Assembly (NCBI RefSeq): GCF_914767665.1
Contig: NC_059508.1
Span: 23,807,501 to 23,871,500, forward strand
DNA length: 64,000 bases
From: Harmonia axyridis
Lineage: Eukaryota > Arthropoda > Insecta > Coleoptera > Coccinellidae
Reading direction: 5' to 3'
In this document: positions 38,546-52,600 of the stretch, in pieces
Layout of the letters: the number at the start of each line of letters is the position of its first letter
How positions within the stretch are numbered: position 1 is the first letter of the stretch
Program-made: the position numbers and the translations under genes
The notes under the pieces: model-generated
Told to the model about the DNA's origin: nothing
The model's database searches: none
What the model saw: the letters and a program-made list of their open reading frames with translations, nothing else

Positions 38546-41500
38546 TTATACCAAAGTGGTTTCCTTAGACACGTGTGTCAAGCTTTCGTCCCTGTGCAAT
38601 ACGATGAAAAGTGTTAGAATGAGAAACATTAAAGGAAATAACAAACAAATGAAATCAACAACAGAAGTCAGTCGTGCATTTGTGGTTAGAGCAGCAATTG
38701 ACCTTACCACGTGGGAGATTATAGCTACCGGCGTGACATCCGAGTCCAAGAAAATCAACAATGTGGAATTGCTTACTTGGATAATTGTTCATTAAACAAA
38801 AAGAAGGGAATAAGAACAGTCCCTTATACCAAAGTGGTTTCCTTAGACACGCGTGTCAAGCTTTCGTCCCTGTGCAATACGATGAAAAGTGTTAGAATGA
38901 GAAACATTGAAGAAAATAACAAACGAATGAAATCAACAACAGAAGTCAGTCGTGCATTTGTGGTTACAGCAGCAATTGACCCCACCACGTGGGAGAATAT
39001 AGCTACCTGCGTGACATCCGAGTCCAAGAAAATCAACAATGTGGAATGGCTTACTTGGATAATTGTTCATTAAACAAAAAGAAGGGAATAAGAACAGTCC
39101 CTTATACCAAAGTGGTTTCCTTAGACACGCGTGTCAAACTTTCGTCCCTGTGCAATACGATGAAAAGTGTTAGAATGAGAAACATTGAAGAAAATAACAA
39201 ACGAATGAAATCAACAACAGAAGTCAGTCGTGCATTTGTGGTTACAGCAGCAATTGACCTTACCACGTGGGAGATTACAGCTACCTGCGTGACATCCGAG
39301 CCCAAGAAAATGAACAATGTGGAACGGCTTACTTGGATAATTGTTCATTAAACAAAAAGAAGGGAATAAGAACAGTCCCTTATACCAAAGTTGTTTCCTT
39401 AGACACGTGTGTCAAGCTTTCGTCCCTGTGCAATACGATGAAAAATGTTAGAATGAGAAACATTAAAGGAAATAACAAACAAATGAAATCAACAACAGAA
39501 TTCAGTCGTGCTTTTGTGGTTACAGCAGCAATTGACCTTACCACGTAAAAGATAATAGCTACCTGCGTGTCATCCGAGTCCAAGAAAATCAACAATGTGG
39601 AATGGCTTACTTGGATAATTGATCATTATACAGAAAGAAGGGAATAAGAACAGTCCCTTATACCAATGTGGTTTCCATAGACACGTGTGTCAAGCTTTCG
39701 TCCCTGTGCAATACGATGAGAAGTGTTAGAATGAGAAACATTGAAGGAAATAACAAACAAATCAAATCAACAACAGAAGTCAGTCGTGCATTTGTGATTA
39801 CAGCAGCAATTGACCTTACCACGTGGGAGATTATAGCTACCTGCGTGACATCCGAGTCCAAGAAAATCAACAATGTGGAATGGCTTACTTGGATAATTGA
39901 TCATTATACAGAAAGAATGAAGTAAGAACAGTCCCTTATACCAATGTGGTTTCCATAGACACGTGTGTCAAGCTTTCGTCCCTGTGCATTACGATGAAAA
40001 GTGTTAGAATGAGAAACATTGAAGAAAATAACAAACGAATGAAATCAACAACAGAAGTCAGCCGTCCAATTGTGGTTACAGCAGCAATTGACCTTACCAC
40101 GTGGGAGATTATAGCTACCTGCGTGACATCCGAGTCCAAGAAAATCAACAATGTGGAACGGCTTACTTGGATAATTGTTCATTAAATAAAAAGAATTGAA
40201 TAAGAACAGTCCCTTATACCAAAGTCGTATCCTTAGACACGTGTGTCAAGCTTTCGTCCCTGTGCAATACGATGAAAAGTGTTAGAATGAGAAACATTGA
40301 AGGAAATAACAAACAAATGAAATCAACAACAGAAGTCAGACGTGCATTTGTGGTTACAGCAGCAATTGACCTCACCACGTTACAGATTATAGCTACCTGC
40401 GTGTCATCCGAGTCCAAGAAAATCAACAATGTGGAATGGCTTACTTGGATAATTGATCATCATACAGAAAGAAGGGAATAAGAACAGTCCCTTATACCAA
40501 TGTGGTTTCCAAAGACACGTGTGTCAAGCTTTCGTCCCTGTGCAATACGATGAGAAGTGTTAGAATGAGAAACATTGAAGGAAATAACAAACAAATGAAA
40601 TCAACAACATAAGTCAGCCGTCCAATTGTGGTTACAGCAGCAATTGACCTTACCACGTGGGAGATTATAGCTACCCGCATGTCATCCGAGTCCAAGAAAA
40701 TCAACAATGTGGAATGGCTTACTTGGATAATTGTTCATTAAACAAAAAGAAGGGAATAAGAACAGTCCCTTATACCAAAGTGGTTTCCTTAGACACCTGT
40801 GTAAAGCTTTCGTTCCTGTGCAATACGATGAAAAGTGTTAGAATGAGAAACATTAAAGGAAATAACAAACAAATGAAATCAACAACAGAAGTCAGTCGTA
40901 CATTCGTGGGTACAGCAGCAATTGACCTTACCACGTGGGAGATTACAGCTACCTGCGTGACATCCGAGCCCAAGAAAATCAACAATGTGGAACGGCTTAC
41001 TTGGATAATTGTTCATTAAACAAAAAGAAGGGAATAAGAACAGTTCCTTATACCAAAGTGGTTTCCTTAGACACGTGTGTCAAGCTTTCGTCCCTGTGCA
41101 ATACGATGAAAAGTGTTAGAATGAGAAACATTAAAGGAAATAACAAACAAATGAAATCAACAACAGAAGTCAGTCGTGCATTTGTGGTTAGAGCAGCAAT
41201 TGACCTTACCACGTGGGAGATTATAGCTACCGGCGTGACATCCGAGTCCAAGAAAATCAACAATGTGGAATTGCTTACTTGGATAATTGTTCATTAAACA
41301 AAAAGAAGGGAATAAGAACAGTCCCTTATACCAAAGTGGTTTCCTTAGACACGCGTGTCAAGCTTTCGTCCCTGTGCAATACGATGAAAAGTGTTAGAAT
41401 GAGAAACATTGAAGAAAATAACAAACGAATGAAATCAACAACAGAAGTCAGTCGTGCATTTGTGGTTACAGCAGCAATTGACCCCACCACGTGGGAGAAT

Positions 41501-44500
41501 ATAGCTACCTGCGTGACATCCGAGTCCAAGAAAATCAACAATGTGGAATGGCTTACTTGGATAATTGTTCATTAAACAAAAAGAAGGGAATAAGAACAGT
41601 CCCTTATACCAAAGTGGTTTCCTTAGACACGTGTGTCAAACTTTCGTCCCTGTGCAATACGATGAAAAGTGTTAGAATGAGAAACATTGAAGAAAATAAC
41701 AAACGAATGAAATCAACAACAGAAGTCAGTCGTGCATTTGTGGTTACAGCAGCAATTGACCTTACCACGTGGGAGATTACAGCTACCTGCGTGACATCCG
41801 AGCCCAAGAAAATGAACAATGTGGAACGGCTTACTTGGATAATTGTTCATTAAACAAAAAGAAGGGAATAAGAACAGTCCCTTATACCAAAGTTGTTTCC
41901 TTAGACACGTGTGTCAAGCTTTCGTCCCTGTGCAATACGATGAAAAATGTTAGAATGAGAAACATTAAAGGAAATAACAAACAAATGGAATCAACAACAG
42001 AATTCAGTCGTGCTTTTGTGGTTACAGCAGCAATTGACCTTACCACGTAAAAGATAATAGCTACCTGCGTGTCATCCGAGTCCAAGAAAATCAACAATGT
42101 GGAATGGCTTACTTGGATAATTGATCATTATACAGAAAGAAGGGAATAAGAACAGTCCCTTATACCAATGTGGTTTCCATAGACACGTGTGTCAAGCTTT
42201 CGTCCCTGTGCAATACGATGAGAAGTGTTAGAATGAGAAACATTGAAGGAAATAACAAACAAATCAAATCAACAACAGAAGTCAGTCGTGCATTTGTGAT
42301 TACAGCAGCAATTGACCTTACCACGTGGGAGATTATAGCTACCTGCGTGACATCCGAGTCCAAGAAAATCAACAATGTGGAATGGCTTACTTGGATAATT
42401 GTTGATTGAACAAAACGAAGGGAATAAGAACAGTCCCTTATACCAAAGTGGTTTCCTTAGACACGCGTGTCAAGCTTTCGTCCCTGTGCAATACGATGAA
42501 AAGTGTTAGAATGAGAAACATTGAAGAAAATAACAAACGAATGAAATCAACAACAGAAGTCAGTCGTGCATTTGTGGTTACAGCAGCAATTGACCTTACC
42601 ACGTGGGAGATTACAGCTACCTGCGTGACATCCGAGCCCAAGAAAATGAACAATGTGGAACGGCTTACTTGGATAATTGTTCATTAAACAAAAAGAAGGG
42701 AATAAGAACAGTCCCTTATACCAAAGTTGTTTCCTTAGACACGTGTGTCAAGCTTTCGTCCCTGTGCAATACGATGAAAAATGTTAGAATGAGAAACATT
42801 AAAGGAAATAACAAACAAATGGAATCAACAACAGAATTCAGTCGTGCTTTTGTGGTTACAGCAGCAATTGACCTTACCACGTAAAAGATAATAGCTACCT
42901 GCGTGTCATCCGAGTCCAAGTAAATCAACAATGTGGAATGGCTTACTTGGATAATTGATCATTATACAGAAAGAAGGGAATAAGAACAGTCCCTTATACC
43001 AATGTGGTTTCCATAGACACGTGTGTCAAGCTTTCGTCCCTGTGCAATACGATGAGAAGTGTTAGAATGAGAAACATTGAAGGAAATAACAAACAAATCA
43101 AATCAACAACAGAAGTCAGTCGTGCATTTGTGATTACAGCAGCAATTGACCTTACCACGTGGGAGATTATAGCTACCTGCGTGACATCCGAGTCCAAGAA
43201 AATCAACAATGTGGAATGGCTTACTTGGATAATTGATCATTATACAGAAAGAATGAAGTAAGAACAGTCCCTTATACCAATGTGGTTTCCATAGACACGT
43301 GTGTCAAGCTTTCGTCCCTGTGCATTACGATGAAAAGTGTTAGAATGAGAAACATTGAAGAAAATAACAAACGAATGAAATCAACAACAGAAGTCAGCCG
43401 TCCAATTGTGGTTACAGCAGCAATTGACCTTACCACGTGGGAGATTATAGCTACCTGCGTGACATCCGAGTCCAAGAAAATCAACAATGTGGAACGGCTT
43501 ACTTGGATAATTGTTCATTAAATAAAAAGAATTGAATAAGAACAGTCCCTTATACCAAAGTCGTATCCTTAGACACGTGTGTCAAGCTTTCGTCCCTGTG
43601 CAATACGATGAAAAGTGTTAGAATGAGAAACATTGAAGGAAATAACAAACAAATGAAATCAACAACAGAAGTCAGACGTGCATTTGTGGTTACAGCAGCA
43701 ATTGACCTCACCACGTTACAGATTATAGCTACCTGCGTGTCATCCGAGTCCAAGAAAATCAACAATGTGGAATGGCTTACTTGGATAATTGATCATCATA
43801 CAGAAAGAAGGGAATAAGAACAGTCCCTTATACCAATGTGGTTTCCAAAGACACGTGTGTCAAGCTTTCGTCCCTGTGCAATACGATGAGAAGTGTTAGA
43901 ATGAGAAACATTGAAGGAAATAACAAACAAATGAAATCAACAACATAAGTCAGCCGTCCAATTGTGGTTACAGCAGCAATTGACCTTACCACGTGGGAGA
44001 TTATAGCTACCCGCATGTCATCCGAGTCCAAGAAAATCAACAATGTGGAATGGCTTACTTGGATAATTGTTCATTAAACAAAAAGAAGGGAATAAGAACA
44101 GTCCCTTATACCAAAGTGGTTTCCTTAGACACCTGTGTAAAGCTTTCGTTCCTGTGCAATACGATGAAAAGTGTTAGAATGAGAAACATTAAAGGAAATA
44201 ACAAACAAATGAAATCAACAACAGAAGTCAGTCGTACATTCGTGGTTACAGCAGCAATTGACCTTACCACGTGGGAGATTACAGCTACCTGCGTGACATC
44301 CGAGCCCAAGAAAATCAACAATGTGGAACGGCTTACTTGGATAATTGTTCATTAAACAAAAAGAAGGGAATAAGAACAGTTCCTTATACCAAAGTGGTTT
44401 CCTTAGACACGTGTGTCAAGCTTTCGTCCCTGTGCAATACGATGAAAAGTGTTAGAATGAGAAACATTAAAGGAAATAACAAACAAATGAAATCAACAAC

Positions 44501-47500
44501 AGAAGTCAGTCGTGCATTTGTGGTTAGAGCAGCAATTGACCTTACCACGTGGGAGATTATAGCTACCGGCGTGACATCCGAGTCCAAGAAAATCAACAAT
44601 GTGGAATTGCTTACTTGGATAATTGTTCATTAAACAAAAAGAAGCGAATAAGAACAGTCCCTTATACCAAAGTGGTTTCCTTAGACACGCGTGTCAAGCT
44701 TTCGTCCCTGTGCAATACGATGAAAAGTGTTAGAATGAGAAACATTGAAGAAAATAACAAACGAATGAAATCAACAACAGAAGTCAGTCGTGCATTTGTG
44801 GTTACAGCAGCAATTGACCCCACCACGTGGGAGAATATAGCTACCTGCGTGACATCCGAGTCCAAGAAAATCAACAATGTGGAATGGCTTACTTGGATAA
44901 TTGTTCATTAAACAAAAAGAAGGGAATAAGAACAGTCCCTTATACCAAAGTGGTTTCCTTAGACACGCGTGTCAAACTTTCGTCCCTGTGCAATACGATG
45001 AAAAGTGTTAGAATGAGAAACATTGAAGAAAATAACAAACGAATGAAATCAACAACAGAAGTCAGTCGTGCATTTGTGGTTACAGCAGCAATTGACCTTA
45101 CCACGTGGGAGATTACAGCTACCTGCGTGACATCCGAGCCCAAGAAAATGAACAATGTGGAACGGCTTACTTGGATAATTGTTCATTAAACAAAAAGAAG
45201 GGAATAAGAACAGTCCCTTATACCAAAGTTGTTTCCTTAGACACGTGTGTCAAGCTTTCGTCCCTGTGCAATACGATGAAAAATGTTAGAATGAGAAACA
45301 TTAAAGGAAATAACAAACAAATGGAATCAACAACAGAATTCAGTCGTGCTTTTGTGGTTACAGCAGCAATTGACCTTACCACGTAAAAGATAATAGCTAC
45401 CTGCGTGTCATCCGAGTCCAAGAAAATCAACAATGTGGAATGGCTTACTTGGATAATTGATCATTATACAGAAAGAAGGGAATAAGAACAGTCCCTTATA
45501 CCAATGTGGTTTCCATAGACACGTGTGTCAAGCTTTCGTCCCTGTGCAATACGATGAGAAGTGTTAGAATGAGAAACATTGAAGGAAATAACAAACAAAT
45601 CAAATCAACAACAGAAGTCAGTCGTGCATTTGTGATTACAGCAGCAATTGACCTTACCACGTGGGAGATTATAGCTACCTGCGTGACATCCGAGTCCAAG
45701 AAAATCAACAATGTGGAATGGCTTACTTGAATAATTGATCATTATACAGAAAGAATGAAGTAAGAACAGTCCCTTATACCAATGTGGTTTCCATAGACAC
45801 GTGTGTCAAGCTTTCGTCCCTGTGCATTACGATGAAAAGTGTTAGAATGAGAAACATTGAAGAAAATAACAAACGAATGAAATCAACAACAGAAGTCAGC
45901 CGTCCAATTGTGGTTACAGCAGCAATTGACCTTACCACGTGGGAGATTATAGCTACCTGCGTGACATCCGAGTCCAAGAAAATCAACAATGTGGAACGGC
46001 TTACTTGGATAATTGTTCATTAAATAAAAAGAATTGAATAAGAACAGTCCCTTATACCAAAGTCGTATCCTTAGACACGTGTGTCAAGCTTTCGTCCCTG
46101 TGCAATACGATGAAAAGTGTTAGAATGAGAAACATTGAAGGAAATAACAAACAAATGAAATCAACAACAGAAGTCAGACGTGCATTTGTGGTTACAGCAG
46201 CAATTGACCTCACCACGTTACAGATTATAGCTACCTGCGTGTCATCCGAGTCCAAGAAAATCAACAATGTGGAATGGCTTACTTGGATAATTGATCATCA
46301 TACAGAAAGAAGGGAATAAGAACAGTCCCTTATACCAATGTGGTTTCCAAAGACACGTGTGTCAAGCTTTCGTCCCTGTGCAATACGATGAGAAGTGTTA
46401 GAATGAGAAACATTGAAGGAAATAACAAACAAATGAAATCAACAACATAAGTCAGCCGTCCAATTGTGGTTACAGCAGCCATTGACCTTACCACGTGGGA
46501 GATTATAGCTACCCGCATGTCATCCGAGTCCAAGAAAATCAACAATGTGGAATGGCTTACTTGGATAATTGTTCATTAAACAAAAAGAAGGGAATAAGAA
46601 CAGTCCCTTATACCAAAGTGGTTTCCTTAGACACCTGTGTAAAGCTTTCGTTCCTGTGCAATACGATGAAAAGTGTTAGAATGAGAAACATAGAAGGAAA
46701 TAACAAACAAATGAAATCAACAACAGAAGTCAGTCGTGCATTTGTGGTTACAGCAGCAATTGACCTTACCACGTGGGAGATTATAGCTACCTGCGTGACA
46801 TCCGAGTCCAAGAAAATCAACAATGTGGAATGGATTACTTGGATAATTGTTCATTAAACAAAACGAAGGGAATAAGAACAGTCCCTTATACCAAAGTGGT
46901 TTCCTTCGACACGCGTGTCAAGCTTTCGTCCCTGTGCAATACGATGAGAAGTGTTAGAATGAGAAACATTGAAGGAAATAACAAACAAATCAAATCAACA
47001 ACAGAAGTCAGTCGTGCATTTGTGATTACAGCAGCAATTGACCTTACCAATTGAGAGATTGTAGCTACATGCGTGACATCCGAGTCCAAGAAAATCAACA
47101 ATGTGGAATGGCTTACTTGGATAATTGTTGATTAAACAAAAAAAAGGGAATAAGAACAGTCCCTCATACCAAAGTGGTTTTCTCAGACATGTGTGTCAAG
47201 CTTTCGTCCCTGTGCAATACGATGAAAAGTGTTAGAATGAAAAACATAGAAGGAAATAACAAACAAATGAAATCAACAACAGAAGTCACTCGTGCATTTG
47301 TGGTTACAGCAGCAATTGACCTTTCCACGTGGGAGATTATAGATAGCTGCGTGACATCCTAGTCCAAGAAAATCAACAATGTGGAATGGCTTACTTGGAT
47401 AATTTTTCATCAAAAAGAAAAAAAGGAAGAAGAGCAGTCCCTCATACCAAAGTGGTTTCCTTAGACACGTGTGTCAAGCTTTCGTCACTGTGCAATACGA

Positions 47501-48247
47501 TGAAAAATGTTAGAATGAGAAACATTGAAGAAAATAACAAACGAATGAAATCAACAACAGAAGTCAGTCGTGCATTCGTGGTTACAGCAGCAATTGACCT
47601 TACCACGTGGGAGATTACAGCTACCTGCGTGACATCCGAGCCCAAGAAAATCAACAATGTGGAACGGCTTACTTGGATAATTGTTCATTAAACAAAGAGA
47701 AGGGAATAAGATCAGTTCCTTATACCAAAGTGGTTTCCTTAGACACGTGTGTCAAGCTTTCGTCCCTGTGCAATACGATGAAAAGTGTTAGAATGAGAAA
47801 CATTAAAGGAAATAACAAACAAATGAAATCAACAACAGAAGTCAGTCGTGCATTTGTGGTTAGAGCAGCAATTGACCTTACCACGTGGGAGATTATAGCT
47901 ACCGGCGTGACATCCGAGTCCAAGAAAATCAACAATGTGGAATTGCTTACTTGGATAATTGTTCATTAAACAAAAAGAAGGGAATAAGAACAGTCCCTTA
48001 TACCAAAGTGGTTTCCTTAGACACGCGTGTCAAGCTTTCGTCCCTGTGCAATACGATGAAAAGTGTTAGAATGAGAAACATTGAAGAAAATAACAAACGA
48101 ATGAAATCAACAACAGAAGTAAGTCGTGCATTTGTGGTTACAGCAGCAATTGACCTCACCACGTGGGAGAATATAGCTACCTGCGTGACATCCGAGTCCA
48201 AGAAAATCAACAATGTGGAATGGCTTACTTGGATAATTGTTCATTAA
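38546..48247 (+). repeat. Nested 9- and 12-monomer higher-order repeats
   Basis: The monomer with gtggttagagcag and taccggcgtg occurs at 38546, 41048, 44384 and 47720, at steps of 2502 (9 monomers), 3336 (12) and 3336 bp. The gtgcattacgatg variant occurs at 39936, 43272 and 45774, at steps of 3336 and 2502 bp. The difference is 834 bp, exactly three monomers. The repeats therefore share a core and differ by gain or loss of one trimer. Confidence 0.88.
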
Positions 48248-49633
48248 ACAAAAAGAAGGGAATAAGAACAGTCCCTTATACCAAAGTGGTTTCCTTAGAC
48301 ACGCGTGTCAAACTTTCGTCCCTGTGCAATACGATGAAAAGTGTTAGAATGAAAAACATTGAAGAAAATAACAAACGAATGAAATCAACAACAGAAGTCA
48401 GTCGTGCATTTGTGGTTACAGCAGCAATTGACCTTACCACGTGGGAGATTACAGCTACCTGCGTGACATCCGAGCCCAAGAAAATGAACAATGTGGAACG
48501 GTTTACTTGGATAATTGTTCATTAAACAAAAAGAAGGGAATAAGAACAGTCCCTTATACCAAAGTTGTTTCCTTAGACACGTGTGTCAAGCTTTCGTCCC
48601 TGTGCAATACGATGAAAAATGTTAGAATGAGAAACATTAAAGGAAATAACAAACAAATGGAATCAACAACAGAATTCAGTCGTGCTTTTGTGGTTACAGC
48701 AGCAATTGACCTTACCACGTAAAAGATAATAGCTACCTGCGTGTCATCCGAGTCCAAGAAAATCAACAATGTGGAATGGCTTACTTGGATAATTGATCAT
48801 TATACAGAAAGAAGGGAATAAGAACAGTCCCTTATACCAATGTGGTTTCCATAGACACGTGTGTCAAGCTTTCGTCCCTGTGCAATACGATGAGAAGTGT
48901 TAGAATGAGAAACATTGAAGGAAATAACAAACAAATGAAATCAACAACAGAAGTCAGCCGTCCAATTGTGGTTACAGCAGCAATTGACTTTACCACGTGG
49001 GAGATTATAGCTACCCGCGTGTCATCCGAGTCCAAGAAAATCAACAATGTGGAATGGCTTACGTGGATAATTGTTCATTAAACAAAAAGAAGGGAATAAG
49101 AACAGTCTCTTATACCAAAGTGGTTTCCTTAGACACCTGTGTCAAGCTTTCGTTCCTGTGCAATACGATGAAAAGTGTTAGAATGAGAAACATAGAAGGA
49201 AATAACAAACAAATGAAATCAACAACAGAAGTCAGTCGTGCATTTGTGGTTACAGCAGCATTTGACCTTACCACGTGGGAGATTATAGCTACCTGCGTGA
49301 CATCCGAGTCCAAGAAAATCAACAATGTGGAATGGCTTACTTGGATAATTGTTCATCAAACAAAACGAAGGGAATAAGAACAGTCCCTTATACCAAAGTT
49401 GTTTCCTTAGACACGCGTGTCAAGCTTTCGTCCCTGTGCAATACGATGAAAAGTGTTAGAATGAGAAACATAGAAGGAAATAACAAACAAATGAAATCAA
49501 CAACAGAAGTCAGTCGTGCATTTGTGGTTACAGCAGCAATTGACCTTACCACGTGGGAGATTATAGCTACCTGCGTGACATTCGAGTCCAAGAAAATCAA
49601 CAATGTGGAATGGCTTACTTGGATAATTGTTGA

Positions 49634-52600
49634 TTGAACAAAACGGAGGGAATAAGAACAGTCCCTTATACCAAAGTGGTTTCCTTAGACACGCGTGTCA
49701 AGCTTTCGTCCCTGTGCAATACGATGAGAAGTGTTAGAATGAGAAACATTGAAGGAAATAACAAACAAATGAAATCAACATTAGAAGTCAGTCGTGCATT
49801 TGTGGTTACAGCAGCAATTGACCTTACCACGTGGGAGATTATAGCTACCTGCGTGACATCCGAGTCCAAGATAATCAACAATGTGGAATGGCCTACTTGG
49901 ATAATTGTTGATTAAACAAGAAAAAGAGAATAAGAACAGTCCCTTATACCAAAGTGGTTTCCTCAGACACGTGTGTCAAGCTTTCGTCCCTGTGCAATAC
50001 GATGAGAAGTGTTAGAATGAGAAACATTGAAGGAAATAACAAACAAATTAAATCAACATTAGAAGTCAGTCGTGCATTTGTGGTTACAGCAGCAATTGAC
50101 CTTACCACGTGGGAGATTATAGCTACCTGCGTGACATCCGAGTCCAAGAAAATCAACAATGTGGAATGGCCTACTTGGATAATTGTTGATTAAACAAAAA
50201 AAAAAATAAGAACAGTCCCTTATACCAAAGTGGTTTCCTTAGACACGTGTGTCAAGCTTTCGTCCCTGTGCAATACGATGAAAAGTGTTAGAATGAGAAA
50301 CATAGAAGGAAATAACAAACAAATGAAATCAACAACAGAAGTCAGTCGTGCATTTGTGGTTACAGCAGCAATTGACCTTACCACGTGGGAGCTTATAGCT
50401 ACCAGCGTGACATCCGAGTCCAAGAAAATCAACAATGTGGAATGGCTTACTTGGATAATTGTTGATTGAACAAAAAGAAGGGAATAAGAACAGTCCCTCA
50501 TACCAAAGTGGTTTTCTTAGACACGTGTGTCAAGCTTTCGTCCCTGTGCAATACGATGAAAAGTGTTAGAATGAGAAACATTGAAGGAAATAACAAACAA
50601 ATGAAATCAACAACAGAAGTCAGTCGTGCATTTGTGGTTTCAGCAGCAATTGACCTTACCACGTGGGAGATTATAGCTACCTGCGTGACATCCGAGTCCA
50701 AGAAAATCAACAATGTGGAATGACTTACTTGGATAATTGATCATTATACAGAAAGAATGAAGTAAGAACAGTCCCTTATACGAATGTGGTTTCCATAGAC
50801 ACGTGTGTCAAGCTTTCGTCCCTGTGCAATACGATGAAAAGTGTAAGAATGAGAAACATAGAAGGAAAAGACAAACAAATGAAATCAACAACAGAAGTCA
50901 GTCGTGCATTTGTGGTTACAGCAGCAATTGACCTCACCACGTGGGAGTTCTAGCTACCTGCGTGACATCCGAGTCCAAGAAAATCAACAATGTGGAATGG
51001 CCCACTTGGATAATTGTTGATCAAACAAAAAAAAGGGAATAAGAACAGTCCCTTATACCAAAGTGGTTTCCTAAGACACGCGTGTCAAGCTTTCGTCCCT
51101 GTGCAATACGATGAAAAGTGTTAGAATGAGAAACATTGAAGAAAATAACAAACGAATGAAATCAACATTAGAAGTCAGTCGTGCATTTGTGGTTACAGCA
51201 GCAATTGACCTTACCACGTGGGAGATTATAGCTACCTGCGTGACATCCGAGTCCAAGAAAATCAACAATGTGGAATGGCCTACTTGGATAATTGTTGATT
51301 AAACAAAAAAAAGTGGTTTCCTTAGACACGTGTGTCAAGCTTTCGTCCCTGTGCAATACGATGAAAAGTGTTAGAATGAGAAACATTGAAGAAAATAACA
51401 AACGAATGAAATCAACATTAGAAGTCAGTCGTGCATTTGTGGTTACAGCAGCAATTGACCTTACCACGTGGGAGATTATAGCTACCCGCGTGTCATCCGA
51501 GTCCAAGAAAATCAACAATGTGGAATGGCTTACTTGGATAATTGTTCATTAAACAAAAAGAAGGGAATAAGAACAGTCTCTTATACCAAAGTGGTTTCCT
51601 TAGACACCTGTGTCAAGCTTTCGTTCCTGTGCAATACGATGAAAAGTGTTAGAATGAGAAACATAGAAGGAAATAACAAACAAATGAAATCAACAACAGA
51701 AGTCAGTCGTGCATTTGTGGTTACAGCAGCAATTGACCTTACCACGTGGGAGATTATAGCTACCCGCGTGTCATCCGAGTCCAAGAAAATCAACAATGTG
51801 GAATGGCTTACTTGGATAATTGTTCATTAAACAAAAAGAAGGGAATAAGAACAGTCTCTTATACCAAAGTGGTTTCCTTAGACACCTGTGTCAAGCTTTC
51901 GTTCCTGTGCAATACGATGAAAAGTGTTAGAATGAGAAACATAGAAGGAAATAACAAACAGATGAAATCAACAACAGAAGTCAGCCGTCCAGCAATTGAC
52001 CTTACCACGTGGGAGATTATAGCTACCTGCGTGACATCCGAGTCCAAGAAAATCAACAATGTGGAATGGCCTACTTGGATAATTGTTGATTAAACAAAAA
52101 AAAGTGGTTTCCTTAGACACGTGTGTCAAGCTTTCGTCCCTGTGCAATACGATGAAAAGTGTTAGAATGAGAAACATTGAAGAAAATAACAAACGAATGA
52201 AATCAACATTAGAAGTCTGTCGTGCATTTGTGGTTACAGCAGCAATTGACCTTACCACGTGGGAGATTATAGCTACCCGCGTGTCATCCGAGTCCAAGAA
52301 AATCAACAATGTGGAATGGCTTACTTGGATAATTGTTCATTAAACAAAAAGAAGGGAATAAGAACAGTCTCTTATACCAAAGTGGTTTCCTTAGACACCT
52401 GTGTCAAGCTTTCGTTCCTGTGCAATACGATGAAAAGTGTTAGAATGAGAAACATAGAAGGAAATAACAAACAGATGAAATCAACAACAGAAGTCAGCCG
52501 TCCAGCAATTGACCTTACCACGTGGGAGATTATAGCTACCTGCGTGACATCCGAGTCCAAGAAAATCAACAATATGGAATGGCTTACTTGGATAATTGTT

